NCBI RefSeq assembly: GCF_000283655.1 | Contig: NC_016585.1 | Location: 439,001-503,000, forward strand | DNA: 64,000 nt | Source of the DNA: Azospirillum lipoferum 4B | Lineage (GTDB): Bacteria > Pseudomonadota > Alphaproteobacteria > Azospirillales > Azospirillaceae | Reading direction: 5' to 3' | Part shown: positions 50,866 to 60,181 of the stretch, piece by piece | How positions within the stretch are numbered: position 1 is the stretch's first letter | How the letters are laid out: every line of letters starts with the position of its first letter | Translations under genes and position numbers: made by a program | Notes under the pieces: generated by a model | Databases searched by the model: none | What the model saw: the letters and a program-made list of their open reading frames with translations, nothing else | Told to the model about the DNA's origin: nothing

Positions 50866-51690
50866 ATGGCACAGCCTCAGTTGAAACTGGTGGGCGAGGC
50901 GGAAACGCAGCGCCTGTCCGGCGCGCCGCTGATCCGCATCGACGGCGTGAGCAAGACCTACCGCAGCCGCGACGGCGAGGTGCCGTCGCTCCACCCCATC
51001 AGCTTCGACGTGCGGCCGGGGGAGTTCCTGGTGGTGGTCGGCCCGTCCGGCTGCGGCAAGTCCACCCTGCTGAAGATGCTGGCCGGGCTGCTGCCGGTCA
51101 CCAGCGGCACCATCAGCATCGAAGGCGACGTGGTGACCGAGCCGCACGACGACACCGGCATCGTCTTCCAGAGCCCGACCCTGCTGGCCTGGAGGTCGGT
51201 GCTGCGCAACATCATGCTGCCGGTGGAAATCCGCCGCCTGCCGCGGGAGCGCTACCTGGAGCGCGCGCACAAGCTGATCGGGATGACCGGGCTGACGGGG
51301 TTCGAGAACAAATACCCCTGGCAGCTGTCGGGCGGCATGCAGCAGCGCGCCGCCCTGTGCCGGGCGCTGGTGCACGACCCGAAGATCCTGCTGATGGACG
51401 AGCCGTTCGGCGCGCTCGACGCCATGACCAGGGAGCGGATGAATGTCGAGCTGCAGCGCATCCAGTTCGAGACCGGCAAGACGGTGATCCTGATCACCCA
51501 CTCCATCCCCGAAGCGGTGTTCCTGGCCGACCGGGTGATGGTGATGTCGGAACGCCCCGGCACCATCGCCGCCACCTACGAGGTCCCGCTGGAGCGCCCG
51601 CGGACGCTGGACGTCATGGGCGACCCGGTTTTCATCCAGCTGACCCAAACCATTCGCAAGCATTTCGCGGCGCAGGGGCATCTGGATTAG
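50866..51690 (+). CDS. NitT/TauT-type ABC transporter ATPase
   Basis: This 274-residue ATPase drives the importer encoded just upstream. It has Walker A GPSGCGKST, Q-loop GIVFQSPTLLAWRSVLRNI typical of the TauB/SsuB/ThiZ group, signature LSGGMQQRAAL, Walker B ILLMDEPFGALD and switch ILITHS. ATG 50866 with GAGG five bases before is preferred over GTG 50824. A type B palindrome separates it from the enolase-type gene. Confidence 0.93.
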   Translation: MAQPQLKLVGEAETQRLSGAPLIRIDGVSKTYRSRDGEVPSLHPISFDVRPGEFLVVVGPSGCGKSTLLKMLAGLLPVTSGTISIEGDVVTEPHDDTGIVFQSPTLLAWRSVLRNIMLPVEIRRLPRERYLERAHKLIGMTGLTGFENKYPWQLSGGMQQRAALCRALVHDPKILLMDEPFGALDAMTRERMNVELQRIQFETGKTVILITHSIPEAVFLADRVMVMSERPGTIAATYEVPLERPRTLDVMGDPVFIQLTQTIRKHFAAQGHLD

Positions 51691-51703
51691 GCGCCGGCTG
51701 CGA

Positions 51704-51854
51704 TTGCCCCCTCCCTAACCCTCTCCCGCCCTCGGTCGGCCGAAGGCCGATCCGATCGCGGGAGAGGGAACTCCGCCACCTTGCGAATCCTCCCCTCTCC
51801 CGCGAAGCGGGGGAGGGAGGGACCCGCGGCGAAGCCGTGGGAGGGAGGGGGCAT
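51704..51854. repeat. GC-rich intergenic palindrome, type B, copy 2
   Basis: It starts TGCCCCCTCCCTAACCCTC and ends with GAGGGAGGGGGCA. Inside are a TCGGTCGGCCGAAGGCCGA hairpin and a CGCGAAGCGGGGGAGGG segment. It lies between the ATPase gene and the enolase-type gene of one cluster, so it does not necessarily end transcription. Confidence 0.8.
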
Positions 51855-51882
51855 GCCCCATCACCACGAAAGACTCTCAACC

Positions 51883-53247
51883 ATGCCCGCCCCCCGTCTC
51901 CGCATCCGCGCCATCGAGCTGTACGAGCGGCCGGTCCGTTTCGTGAAGCCGTTCCGCTTCGGCGCGGTGACGGTGGAGGCCGCCCCGCAGGCCTTCGTCC
52001 GCGCCCTGGTCGACGTGGAGGGGCAGGGCGAGGCCTGGGGGGCGACCGCCGAGATGATGATGCCGAAATGGTTCGACAAGCGGCGCGACCGCAGCCCGGC
52101 CCAGACGGTGGACGGCCTGCGCCGCTCGCTGATCGAAGCGCGCGACGCCTATCTGTCCGACGACCGGCTCGACACCGCCTTCGGTCATCACGCCGCCTAC
52201 AGCCCGGCGCTGGAGCCGAAGCTGGCCGCCGCCTTCGGGCCGGCGCAGATCGACAAGGCGGTGTTCGACGGGCTGCTGCGGGTGCTGGGCCTGAATGCAT
52301 TCGACGGGCTGGGCGGCAATGCCGCCGGGCTGGATGCACGGCTGACGCCCGATCTCGCCGGCTGCGATCTGGACGGCTTCCTGCGGGACCTCTCCCCGCT
52401 TGCCGAGGTGGAACTGCGTCACACCGTCGGCCTGCTGGACAAACCCGACGACTTGCGTGCCCTGCTGGAGCGCTCACCGCTGCGCTGGTTCAAGATCAAG
52501 CTGGGCGGCGACGTTTCCGCCGACATCGACCGGATTGGCGAACTGTCGGCCGTGCTGGAGAGGGCCGTTCCAGGCTACCGCGCCACGTTGGACGGCAATG
52601 AGCAATACCGCGATGCCGGTCATGTCGCGGAGCTTCTCGACCGGTTGGACGCTGCCCCGGCGCTGGCCGGTTTCCGCAACGCACTCGCCTATCTGGAGCA
52701 GCCCATCGCACGGGAGACGGCGCTTGCCCGGCCGCTGGGCGCGGTTGCGGAGCGGGCGCCGGTCATCATCGACGAGTCCGACGACGGCTATGACGCCTTT
52801 CCGCGCGCCCGCGCCATGGGCTATCGCGGCGTGTCGTCCAAATCCTGCAAGGGCCTCTACAAGGCGATGCTCAACCGCGCCCGCTGTGGGGCGTGGGGGC
52901 CGCCGCACTTCATCTCCGCGGAGGATCTGACCTGCCAAGCCGGGCTGTCGGTGCAGCAGGACACCGCCCTGGTCGCCTTCCTCGGAATCCCGCACGCCGA
53001 ACGCAACGGCCACCAGTATGGCGAGGGCTTCGGCAGCGAGGCGGAGGCCGACGCCTTCCTCGCCGCGCATCCCGGCTTCTACGCCCGCGACGCCGACGGG
53101 ACGGTCAGGCTCGCCACCGGCACCGGGCGGCTGCCGACGGCGCCGCTGTCCGGCCCCGGCTTCGCTCATATCGCCGACCCCGACTGGTCCGGCCTGTCGC
53201 CCCTTTCAAACCCGACATCAGCGCTTTCCGAAGGAGTTCCGCCATGA
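51883..53247 (+). CDS. Enolase-superfamily enzyme (mandelate racemase/muconate lactonising type)
   Basis: This 454-residue protein has the enolase superfamily layout. The KxK base pair is Lys204/Lys206 in WFKIKLGG. Metal ligands are expected at Asp237 (TLDGNEQ), Glu272 (YLEQP) and Asp297 or Glu298 (IIDESDD). Lys320/Lys323 in SSKSCKG may be the opposite base. Such enzymes take a proton next to a carboxylate, for example to dehydrate sugar acids. The exact substrate is unknown. ATG 51883 is used; the frame upstream runs through the palindrome. The stop overlaps the next ATG by four bases. Confidence 0.85.
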   Translation: MPAPRLRIRAIELYERPVRFVKPFRFGAVTVEAAPQAFVRALVDVEGQGEAWGATAEMMMPKWFDKRRDRSPAQTVDGLRRSLIEARDAYLSDDRLDTAFGHHAAYSPALEPKLAAAFGPAQIDKAVFDGLLRVLGLNAFDGLGGNAAGLDARLTPDLAGCDLDGFLRDLSPLAEVELRHTVGLLDKPDDLRALLERSPLRWFKIKLGGDVSADIDRIGELSAVLERAVPGYRATLDGNEQYRDAGHVAELLDRLDAAPALAGFRNALAYLEQPIARETALARPLGAVAERAPVIIDESDDGYDAFPRARAMGYRGVSSKSCKGLYKAMLNRARCGAWGPPHFISAEDLTCQAGLSVQQDTALVAFLGIPHAERNGHQYGEGFGSEAEADAFLAAHPGFYARDADGTVRLATGTGRLPTAPLSGPGFAHIADPDWSGLSPLSNPTSALSEGVPP

Positions 53248-54395
53248 GCACCAAGCGCCTTGGCCTCATCATGCACGGCGTCACCGGGCGGATGGGCATG
53301 AACCAGCACCTGATCCGCTCGATCCTGGCGATCCGCGCCCAGGGCGGCGTGGCCCTGTCCGACGGCACGCGCGTCATGCCCGACCCGATCCTGGTCGGCC
53401 GCAATGCCGAGAAGATGCAGGAACTGGCCCACCGCCACGGCATCGAGCGCTGGAGCGACAATCTCGACGCCGCACTGGAAAACCGCGACGACGTAATCTT
53501 CTTCGATGCCGGCACCACCCAGATGCGCCCGACCCTGCTGGAAAAGGCGATCCGCGCCGGCAAGCATGTCTATTGCGAAAAGCCCATCGCCACCAACCTG
53601 GACGAGGCGCTGCGCGTCGTCCGTCTGGCGGCGGAGGCCGGGGTGAAGAACGGCACGGTGCAGGACAAGCTGTTCCTGCCGGGGCTGGAAAAGCTGCGCA
53701 TGCTGCGCGACAGCGGCTTCTTCGGCCGCATGCTGTCGGTGCGCGGCGAGTTCGGCTATTGGGTGTTCGAGGGCGACTGGCAGCCGGCGCAGCGCCCGTC
53801 CTGGAACTACCGCGAGGAGGATGGCGGCGGCATCATCCTCGACATGATCTGCCACTGGCGCTATGTGCTCGACAATCTGTTCGGGCAGGTGAAGAGCATC
53901 TCCTGCCTGGGCGCCACCCACATTCCGGAACGCTGGGACGAGACGGGCAAGCCCTACAAGGCCACCGCCGACGACGCCGCCTATGCGATGTTCGAGCTTG
54001 AGGGCGGGGTTATCGCCACCATCAACTCCTCCTGGTGCACGCGGGTCTATCGCGACGATCTGGTGACCTTCCAGGTCGACGGCACCAACGGCTCGGCGGT
54101 CGCCGGCCTGACCGACTGCGTGATCCAGCCGCGCCAGGGCACGCCGCGCCCGGTTTGGAACCCCGACCAGAAGCAGACCATCGACTTCTACGACACCTGG
54201 CAGCCGGTGCCGGACAACGCCGTGTTCGACAACGGCTTCAAAGTGCAGTGGGAGTCCTTCATCCGCCATGTGGTGGAGGATGCGCCGTACCGGCACGGCC
54301 TGATCGAAGGCGCCAAGGGCGTCCAGCTGGTGGAATGCGCGCTGCAGAGCTGGCGCGAGCGCCGCTGGGTGGATGTGCCGGCCATCGAGGGGTGA
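53244..54395 (+). CDS. Gfo/Idh/MocA-family oxidoreductase
   Basis: This 383-residue protein has an N-terminal nucleotide-binding fold (LIMHGVTGRMGMNQHL) and the family EKP motif at residues 112-114 (YCEKPIATN), which places the catalytic Lys. A GFFGRMLSVRGEFGYWVFEG segment and DMICHWRYVLDNL follow in the substrate domain. These enzymes oxidise or reduce sugars and cyclitols with NAD(P). GAAGGAG lies six bases before ATG 53244, which overlaps the stop of the enolase-type gene, so the two are coupled. Confidence 0.88.
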   Translation: MSTKRLGLIMHGVTGRMGMNQHLIRSILAIRAQGGVALSDGTRVMPDPILVGRNAEKMQELAHRHGIERWSDNLDAALENRDDVIFFDAGTTQMRPTLLEKAIRAGKHVYCEKPIATNLDEALRVVRLAAEAGVKNGTVQDKLFLPGLEKLRMLRDSGFFGRMLSVRGEFGYWVFEGDWQPAQRPSWNYREEDGGGIILDMICHWRYVLDNLFGQVKSISCLGATHIPERWDETGKPYKATADDAAYAMFELEGGVIATINSSWCTRVYRDDLVTFQVDGTNGSAVAGLTDCVIQPRQGTPRPVWNPDQKQTIDFYDTWQPVPDNAVFDNGFKVQWESFIRHVVEDAPYRHGLIEGAKGVQLVECALQSWRERRWVDVPAIEG

Positions 54396-54410
54396 GGCGT
54401 CGGCTGACGA

Positions 54411-54548
54411 TGCCCCCTCCCTAACCCTCCCCCGCTATCGGACGGACCTTCGGTCCGCCGAGGGCGGGAGAGGGGACTGCCGCTGAACTCCCGCGAAGCT
54501 CCTACCCCCTCTCCCACCGAAGGTGGGGGAGGGATGGGGAGGGGGCAC
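54411..54548. repeat. GC-rich intergenic palindrome, type B, copy 3
   Basis: It starts TGCCCCCTCCCTAACCCTCC and ends GGGATGGGGAGGGGGCA, with an inner GGACGGACCTTCGGTCCGCC hairpin. Same type as the copies at 41264 and 51704. It lies inside the catabolic cluster. Confidence 0.8.
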
Positions 54549-54579
54549 GCGGCGACGACCTACCCAGGAACCCCATCCC

Positions 54580-55740
54580 ATGCCCACCATCCACCTCCCC
54601 CGTCCCGACCGCAGCATCGAGACCTACACCCTCTCCCCGCCGCGCGGCTTTCCCGCCCGCACCGAGCGGCCGCTGACCCGCATCGCCTTCGCCGCCGCCC
54701 ATATGGTCGCCGACCCGCTGGCGGAGGGTGATCCATGGCTGGCCCCGGCCATCGACTGGGACCGGACCATCGCCTTCCGCGAGCATCTGTGGGATCTCGG
54801 TCTCGGCGTCGCCGAGGCGATGGACACGGCGCAGCGCGGCATGGGGCTGGACTGGCCGACCTCGCTGGAGCTGATCCGCCGCTCACTGTCGGCCGCCAAG
54901 GCGCGCGGTGGGGTGATCGCCTGCGGCGCCGGCACCGACCATCTGCCGCCGGAAAACGCCCGCGGCATCGACGACGTCATCCGCGCCTATGAGGAGCAGG
55001 TCGAGGCCATCGAGGATCTCGACGGCAGCATCATTCTGATGGCGTCGCGTGCGCTGGCCCGCGTCGCCAAGGGGCCGGAGGATTACGTCCGCGTCTATGG
55101 CCGCATCCTGTCGCAGGTGAAGCGGCCGGTGATCCTGCATTGGCTGGGCGACATGTTCGACCCGGCGCTGGCCGGCTATTGGGGCACCAAGGATATCGAC
55201 GCGGCGATGGACACCGCGCTGTCGATCATCGGCGACTTCGCGTCCAAGGTCGACGGCATCAAGGTCTCGCTGCTCGACAAGGACAAGGAGATCGCCATGC
55301 GGCGGCGCCTGCCAAGTAGTGTCCGCATGTATACCGGCGACGACTTCAACTATGCGGAGCTGATCGAGGGCGACGGGCAGCATCATTCCGACGCGCTGCT
55401 CGGCATCTTCGACGCCATCGCGCCGGCCGCAGCATCGGCACTCGCCCATCTGGCCGACGGCGACCAGGCGGCGTTCCACGACATCCTCGCCCCCACCGTT
55501 CCGCTGTCGCGCCACATCTTCAAGGCGCCGACCCGCTTCTACAAGACCGGCGTCGTCTTCATGGCCTATCTGAACGGCCATCAGGACCACTTCACCATGG
55601 TCGGCGGGCAGGAGAGCACGCGCTCCACCTTGCATCTGGCGGAGCTGTTCCGGCTGGCCGACAAGGCCGGGCTGCTGTCCGATCCTGACCGGGCGGCGCA
55701 GCGGATGGCGGCGGTGCTGGCGGTGCGGGGGATTTCGTGA
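54580..55740 (+). CDS. DUF993 / dihydrodipicolinate synthase-like protein
   Basis: This 386-residue protein has the DUF993 pattern, a TIM-barrel group loosely related to dihydrodipicolinate synthase. Visible parts are LTRIAFAAAHMVADP, GTDHLPPENARGIDDVI, RPVILHWLGDMFDPALAGYWG and DGIKVSLLDKDKE, where the Lys in GIKVS is the best candidate for Schiff-base formation, then a MYTGDDFNY segment. I infer an aldolase or related lyase acting late in the pathway. It overlaps the next gene start by one base. Confidence 0.8.
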   Translation: MPTIHLPRPDRSIETYTLSPPRGFPARTERPLTRIAFAAAHMVADPLAEGDPWLAPAIDWDRTIAFREHLWDLGLGVAEAMDTAQRGMGLDWPTSLELIRRSLSAAKARGGVIACGAGTDHLPPENARGIDDVIRAYEEQVEAIEDLDGSIILMASRALARVAKGPEDYVRVYGRILSQVKRPVILHWLGDMFDPALAGYWGTKDIDAAMDTALSIIGDFASKVDGIKVSLLDKDKEIAMRRRLPSSVRMYTGDDFNYAELIEGDGQHHSDALLGIFDAIAPAAASALAHLADGDQAAFHDILAPTVPLSRHIFKAPTRFYKTGVVFMAYLNGHQDHFTMVGGQESTRSTLHLAELFRLADKAGLLSDPDRAAQRMAAVLAVRGIS

Positions 55741-56621
55741 TGCCCGATTTCAAGACAAGAGACTTCTCCGGAGATCATCGCTGGCTGTCGATCAACACCG
55801 CGACGGTCCGCAAGCAGGGCGATCTGGTTGAGATCCTCGACGCCTGCACCCGCCGCGGCATCCGCGCGGTTGCGCCCTGGCGCGATCAGGTGGCGGCGGT
55901 CGGGCTCGACGCTGCGGTGCGGGCGGTGCGGACGGGGGAACTGGCGCTGTCCGGCTATTGCCGCGGCGGCATGTTCCCGGCCGACCCGTCGAAGGCGGCG
56001 GAGGTCCGCGACGACAACCGGCGCGCGGTGGACGAGGCGGCGGCGCTGGGGGCGGTGTGCCTCGTGCTGGTGGTCGGCGGACTGCCGCAATATTCCCGCC
56101 CCGGATCGCCGGCCAGCAAGGACTTGGCCCTCGCCCGCTCGCAGGTGGAGGACGGCATCGCCGAACTGCTGGATTATGCCCGCGAGGCCGGCATGCCGCT
56201 GGCCATCGAGCCGCTGCACCCGATGTATGCCGCCGACCGCGCCTGCGTGAACACGATGGCCCAGGCGCTCGACCTCTGCGACCGGCTGGATCCGGGGCGG
56301 TCGGGGGCGCTGGGGGTGGCGGTCGACGTTTATCATGTCTGGTGGGATCCGCAGCTGGAGGCGCAGATCCGCCGTGCCGGAAGGGAACGGCTGCTGGCCT
56401 TCCATGTCTGCGACTGGCTGGTGCCGACCACCGACCTGCTGCTCGACCGCGGCATGATGGGCGACGGCGTCATCGACATTCCGCGCATCCGCGGCTGGGT
56501 GGAGGAAAGCGGCTTCACCGGCTTTTCGGAGGTGGAGATCTTTTCGCAAGGCAACTGGTGGGAAAAGCCGATGGGCGAGGTGCTGGACACCTGCATCGAG
56601 CGGCACCGCAGCGTGGTTTGA
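55740..56621 (+). CDS. Sugar phosphate isomerase/epimerase-like protein
   Basis: This 293-residue protein fits the xylose isomerase-like TIM barrel (AP endonuclease 2 family). It has LSINTATVRKQGDLVEILDAC, LAIEPLHPMYAADRACVN with Glu/His metal ligands, VAVDVYHVWWDP with Asp/His, LAFHVCDW and a terminal GFSEVEIFSQGNWW with Glu. These are the usual ligand positions of the family. With the enolase-type, Gfo/Idh and DUF993 proteins it fits a sugar-acid or cyclitol route. ATG 55740 overlaps the previous stop. Confidence 0.86.
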   Translation: MPDFKTRDFSGDHRWLSINTATVRKQGDLVEILDACTRRGIRAVAPWRDQVAAVGLDAAVRAVRTGELALSGYCRGGMFPADPSKAAEVRDDNRRAVDEAAALGAVCLVLVVGGLPQYSRPGSPASKDLALARSQVEDGIAELLDYAREAGMPLAIEPLHPMYAADRACVNTMAQALDLCDRLDPGRSGALGVAVDVYHVWWDPQLEAQIRRAGRERLLAFHVCDWLVPTTDLLLDRGMMGDGVIDIPRIRGWVEESGFTGFSEVEIFSQGNWWEKPMGEVLDTCIERHRSVV

Positions 56622-56691
56622 ATTCGCCGGCCGACGCTCTACCATCGGGGAAGACCGCAACCTACCCGTATCGCAGGAGCCGGCTTCCCGC

Positions 56692-57381
56692 ATGGACAGC
56701 CTGACCGACGCACCCGAGCCGGTGCAGCCCGCACCGACGCCGAACAGAGCTGCCACGCCGGCCAAGGCGACCCGCGATCCGGAAGGGACGCGGGCCCGCA
56801 TCATGGCCGCCGCGACGGAGGAGTTCGCACGCTACGGCCTGGGCGGCGCCCGCATCGACCGCATCGCCGAGCAGGCCGGCACCAACAAGCGCATGCTCTA
56901 CTACCATGTCGGCAACAAGGAGGAGCTGTATCTGGCGGTCCTCGAAGGCGCCTATGCCCATATCCGCGCCACCGAACGCACGCTGAACCTGGAGAAGCTG
57001 GCCCCGCCCGAGGCCATCGCGCGGCTGATCGAATTCACCTGGCAGTATTTCATCGATCACCCCGAATTCATGGCGCTGCTGAACATCGAGAACCTGCACC
57101 GGGCGGAGTTGCTGAAGACCTCCGCCCATGTCCAGTCGATGCATTCGCCCTTCGTCCAGATGATCGCCGACGTGCTGGCGCGCGGGGTGGAGCAGGGGGT
57201 GTTCCGGGCCGGGGTGGATCCGGTGCAGCTCTATATCTCCATCGCCGGACTGTCCTATTTCTACCTGTCCAACGTCCACACGCTGTCGGTCATCTTCGGC
57301 CGCGACCTGCTGGCCGAACCGGCGCGGGAGGAGCGGCTCGGCCATATGGTGGAACTGGTCCTGAAGGCATTGCGGCCCTGA
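56692..57381 (+). CDS. TetR-family regulator
   Basis: This 229-residue protein has a disordered Pro/Ala-rich N-terminus, then a TetR DNA-binding domain (RIMAAATEEFARYGLGGARI, then DRIAEQAGTNKRMLYYHVGN, about residues 35-85), and a helical ligand domain with EFMALLNIENLHRAELL and YISIAGLSYFYLSNVHT. It is the last gene of the cluster and probably represses it by binding the palindrome at 48824. The ligand is presumably the transported compound or an intermediate. Confidence 0.9.
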   Translation: MDSLTDAPEPVQPAPTPNRAATPAKATRDPEGTRARIMAAATEEFARYGLGGARIDRIAEQAGTNKRMLYYHVGNKEELYLAVLEGAYAHIRATERTLNLEKLAPPEAIARLIEFTWQYFIDHPEFMALLNIENLHRAELLKTSAHVQSMHSPFVQMIADVLARGVEQGVFRAGVDPVQLYISIAGLSYFYLSNVHTLSVIFGRDLLAEPAREERLGHMVELVLKALRP

Positions 57382-57415
57382 CCGCCGGTGGCGGCGAATG
57401 CAGTGTCTGCGGCGA

Positions 57416-58252
57416 TCAGTGCGAGACGAGCACGGGAACCCGAAGATCCTCCAATATTCCCCGCGTGGCGCCGCCCAGGACGAAATCCCTCATCCGGGAA
57501 TGGCCGAAGCCTCCCATCACCAGCAGCCCCGCGCCCACATCGCGGACATGCGCCTGCAGGATGTCCGCGATGGGTCGGTCGTCGCCCTGCAGCCGGGACG
57601 GCTGGGCCTCGATGTCGTGATCGGCCAGATACTCCGCCAGCCGTTCGCCCGCATGGTCGTCCGCCAGAGGCTTCTCACCGGCCACCGTGACGATGCTGAC
57701 CGTTCCGGCGCGGCGCAGGAATGGATGGGCATCGGATACGGCCCGCGCGGCGGCACTCCCGCCGTCCCAGGCGATCACCACATGGTCCGGGGCCTCGGTC
57801 GGCGCCGTTTCCGGAACCAGAAGGGTGGGGCGGCCGGACCCGAAGATCACGGCTTCTGCGGTCAGGCGCGGCAGTCCGTCGCGCCGGCCCAAGCCGAACA
57901 GGACGATGTCGTGATAGCGCGCCTGACGGGCGATGACGTCGCCGAACTCCGCTGGATAGCGCTCGGCCTCCAGGCTGCGCAGCGGGATCCCCAGCGGGTC
58001 CAGCTCGGCCCTCATGGCGTCGATCAGCGCCGCCGACCGCGCGCGGCTTCCGGCCTTCGCCTCCCGGATCATCGCGGGCACGTTGATGGCCAGGGAGCCC
58101 AGGATGCTGGACGGGTTCGGCAGGTCGATGTTGCAGGCGAGAGCGCAGACATCCGCCTGCAGGTGACCGGCATACATCGCCACCTGCCGGGCGATGCTGT
58201 CGGGATTGCCGTCGGGATAGGTGTGAAGGGGAACGAGCATCCGCAGTTTCAT
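57416..58252 (-). CDS. Tandem universal stress protein
   Basis: This 278-residue protein has two Usp-like halves. The first begins MKLRMLVPLHTYPDG and the second near residue 155 with HVVIAWDGGSAAARAV. The second half carries the nucleotide-binding pattern GGFGHSRMRDFVLGGATRGIL, typical of ATP-binding Usp proteins; the first half lacks it. ATG 58252 has GGGAGGA six bases before. It converges with the TetR gene. Such proteins respond to stress or energy limitation; no target is known. Confidence 0.87.
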   Translation of the reverse strand: MKLRMLVPLHTYPDGNPDSIARQVAMYAGHLQADVCALACNIDLPNPSSILGSLAINVPAMIREAKAGSRARSAALIDAMRAELDPLGIPLRSLEAERYPAEFGDVIARQARYHDIVLFGLGRRDGLPRLTAEAVIFGSGRPTLLVPETAPTEAPDHVVIAWDGGSAAARAVSDAHPFLRRAGTVSIVTVAGEKPLADDHAGERLAEYLADHDIEAQPSRLQGDDRPIADILQAHVRDVGAGLLVMGGFGHSRMRDFVLGGATRGILEDLRVPVLVSH

Positions 58253-58382
58253 GTCGCGTCCTCCCAAAGCAGGCGGCGTCGGCCGTTATCGGGGCGCTCC
58301 TGGTTGAACCGGTGCCATTCCACAAGGAAAGCAGATCTCCGCGGAATCCGCCTTGACCTGCGTCAACCCATGTCCTTCGGGG

Positions 58383-60170
58383 CTAACCGTCCAGGGCGGC
58401 GAGGTCGGCCGGCAGGCCGGGATCGAACAGGCTGTCGTGGCCGCTGCGGATGCGCAGCTCCAGCGCCGCGGTCTCGGGCAGCAGGCGGTTCGCGAAGACG
58501 CGGGCGAGCCCGATCCGCCCGTCCAGATAGGCCCGGTCGTAGCCCTCCGGCCGCCGTGCCGCCGCCGTCGCCATCAGCCCCCACATCCAGCCATAGGTCA
58601 CCAGTGCCATCAGTCTCAGCGTGTCCGTCGCCGCTGCCGCCGGGGCGAGGGGGCTGTGTGACCCCGCCTCCGCCAGCCACGCCACCGTTCCGCGCAGCCG
58701 CTCCGCCGCGTCGCGCAGCGGGCCGGCGATGTCGCGGGTGAGCGGTTCGGCCTCCAGCTCCCTCGCCGCCGCGTCGATGGCCGCAAACAGGCGGGCGACC
58801 GGCCGGCCGCCATGCAGAGTCAGCTTGCGCTGCACGAGGTCGAGCGCCTGGACGCCGTTGGTCCCCTCGTAAATCTGCGTCGCCCGCACGTCGCGGACCA
58901 GCTGCTCCACCCCGTTGTCGCGGATATAGCCGTGGCCGCCCATGACCTGCTGGGCCAGCACCGCCGCTTCGAAGCCGAAATCGGTGCCGGCCGCCTTGAT
59001 GACCGGCGTCAGCAGGGCCGCCCAGTCCTCCGCCTCCTCCACCACGGCGGGGTCGCCGGAGTGATGGGCGCGGTCCATCCACAGGGCGGTCCAGGCGGCC
59101 AGCGCCCGGCCGGCGTCGGTCAGCGCGCGGGCGGTCAGCACCATCCGCCGCACGTCGGGCAGGTGGATGATCGCATCGGCAGGCCGGTCGGGATTGCGCG
59201 GCCCGTCGGGAGCCCGTCCCTGCTCGCGCTCGCGCGCATAGGCCAGGGCGGACTGCGCGGCGCACTCGCCGACGCCGATTCCCTGGATGCCGACGAACAG
59301 CCTCTCGTGGTTCATCATGGTGAACATGGCCGGCAGGCCGCGGTGCGGCTGCCCGACCATCCAGCCCACCGCCCCTTCGTATGAGACCACGCAGGTGGGC
59401 GAGGCGTGCAGGCCCATCTTCTGCTCCGACGACAGCACCGCCCAGCCGTTGCGGGATCCGTCCGGCAAACGCTTCGGCACCAGGAACAGGCTGATCCCCC
59501 GCGTGCCCGGCGGCGCATCGGGCAGGCGGGCCAGCACCAGATGGACGAGATTGTCGGTCAGGTCGTGGTCGGCCGACGAGATGAACATCTTCTGGCCCGT
59601 CAGGCGATGACTGCCGTCCGCCGCCGGCTCGGCCCGCGTGCGCAGCAGGCCGAGGTCGGTGCCGGCGTGGGGCTCGGTCAGGGCCATCGCCCCGGTCCAG
59701 TCGCCGGAGATCATCCGCGGCAGATACACGTCCTTCAGCGCCTCTTCGGCATGCGCCGCGATGGCGCGGATGGCGCCCTGGGTCAGGCCGGGCACGATGC
59801 TGAAGGCGAGGTTGGCGCCGCACACCATCTCCGTCACCAGCGTGTCGAGCAGCGCCGGCATGCCCTGTCCGCCATAGGCGGGATCGCCGGCCAGCCCGTT
59901 CCAGCCGCCCTCCCGCCATGCGCGGTAGGCGTCGGCGAAGCCGGCGGGCATGCGCACGCCGTCCGCCTCGACGCGCACCCCCTCCTCGTCGCCTGAGCGG
60001 TTGAGGGGGAACAGGACCTCCGCGGCGATGCGTCCGGCTTGTGCCAGCACGTCGTCGAACAGGTCGCCCGACATGTCCTCCCAGCCGGCATCCGCCAGCA
60101 CGGCGGGCGCATGGAGCACCTCATGGACCAGGAAGCGCATGGATTGAAGCGGCGGCTGATACACGGCCAT
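58383..60170 (-). CDS. Acyl-CoA dehydrogenase (FadE-like)
   Basis: This 595-residue flavoenzyme would catalyse the first step of fatty acid beta-oxidation. It has the extended form with an N-terminal helix segment and an extra C-terminal domain. Recognisable parts are MALTEPHAGTDLGLLRT, ITGQKMFISSADHD-like LTGQKMFISSADH, HERLFVGIQGIGVGE, QQVMGGHGYIRDNGVEQLVRD and QIYEGTNGVQALDLV with the catalytic Glu. It follows the FadN-like gene by 11 bases on the same strand. Confidence 0.93.
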   Translation of the reverse strand: MAVYQPPLQSMRFLVHEVLHAPAVLADAGWEDMSGDLFDDVLAQAGRIAAEVLFPLNRSGDEEGVRVEADGVRMPAGFADAYRAWREGGWNGLAGDPAYGGQGMPALLDTLVTEMVCGANLAFSIVPGLTQGAIRAIAAHAEEALKDVYLPRMISGDWTGAMALTEPHAGTDLGLLRTRAEPAADGSHRLTGQKMFISSADHDLTDNLVHLVLARLPDAPPGTRGISLFLVPKRLPDGSRNGWAVLSSEQKMGLHASPTCVVSYEGAVGWMVGQPHRGLPAMFTMMNHERLFVGIQGIGVGECAAQSALAYAREREQGRAPDGPRNPDRPADAIIHLPDVRRMVLTARALTDAGRALAAWTALWMDRAHHSGDPAVVEEAEDWAALLTPVIKAAGTDFGFEAAVLAQQVMGGHGYIRDNGVEQLVRDVRATQIYEGTNGVQALDLVQRKLTLHGGRPVARLFAAIDAAARELEAEPLTRDIAGPLRDAAERLRGTVAWLAEAGSHSPLAPAAAATDTLRLMALVTYGWMWGLMATAAARRPEGYDRAYLDGRIGLARVFANRLLPETAALELRIRSGHDSLFDPGLPADLAALDG

Positions 60171-60181
60171 GATGGTGCTCC

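Noticed and set aside
48894-51690. Naming the NitT/TauT-type transporter ThiXYZ
   Set aside because: The binding protein is NMT1/THI5-like, but no TPP element or thiamine gene is present and the following genes are catabolic.
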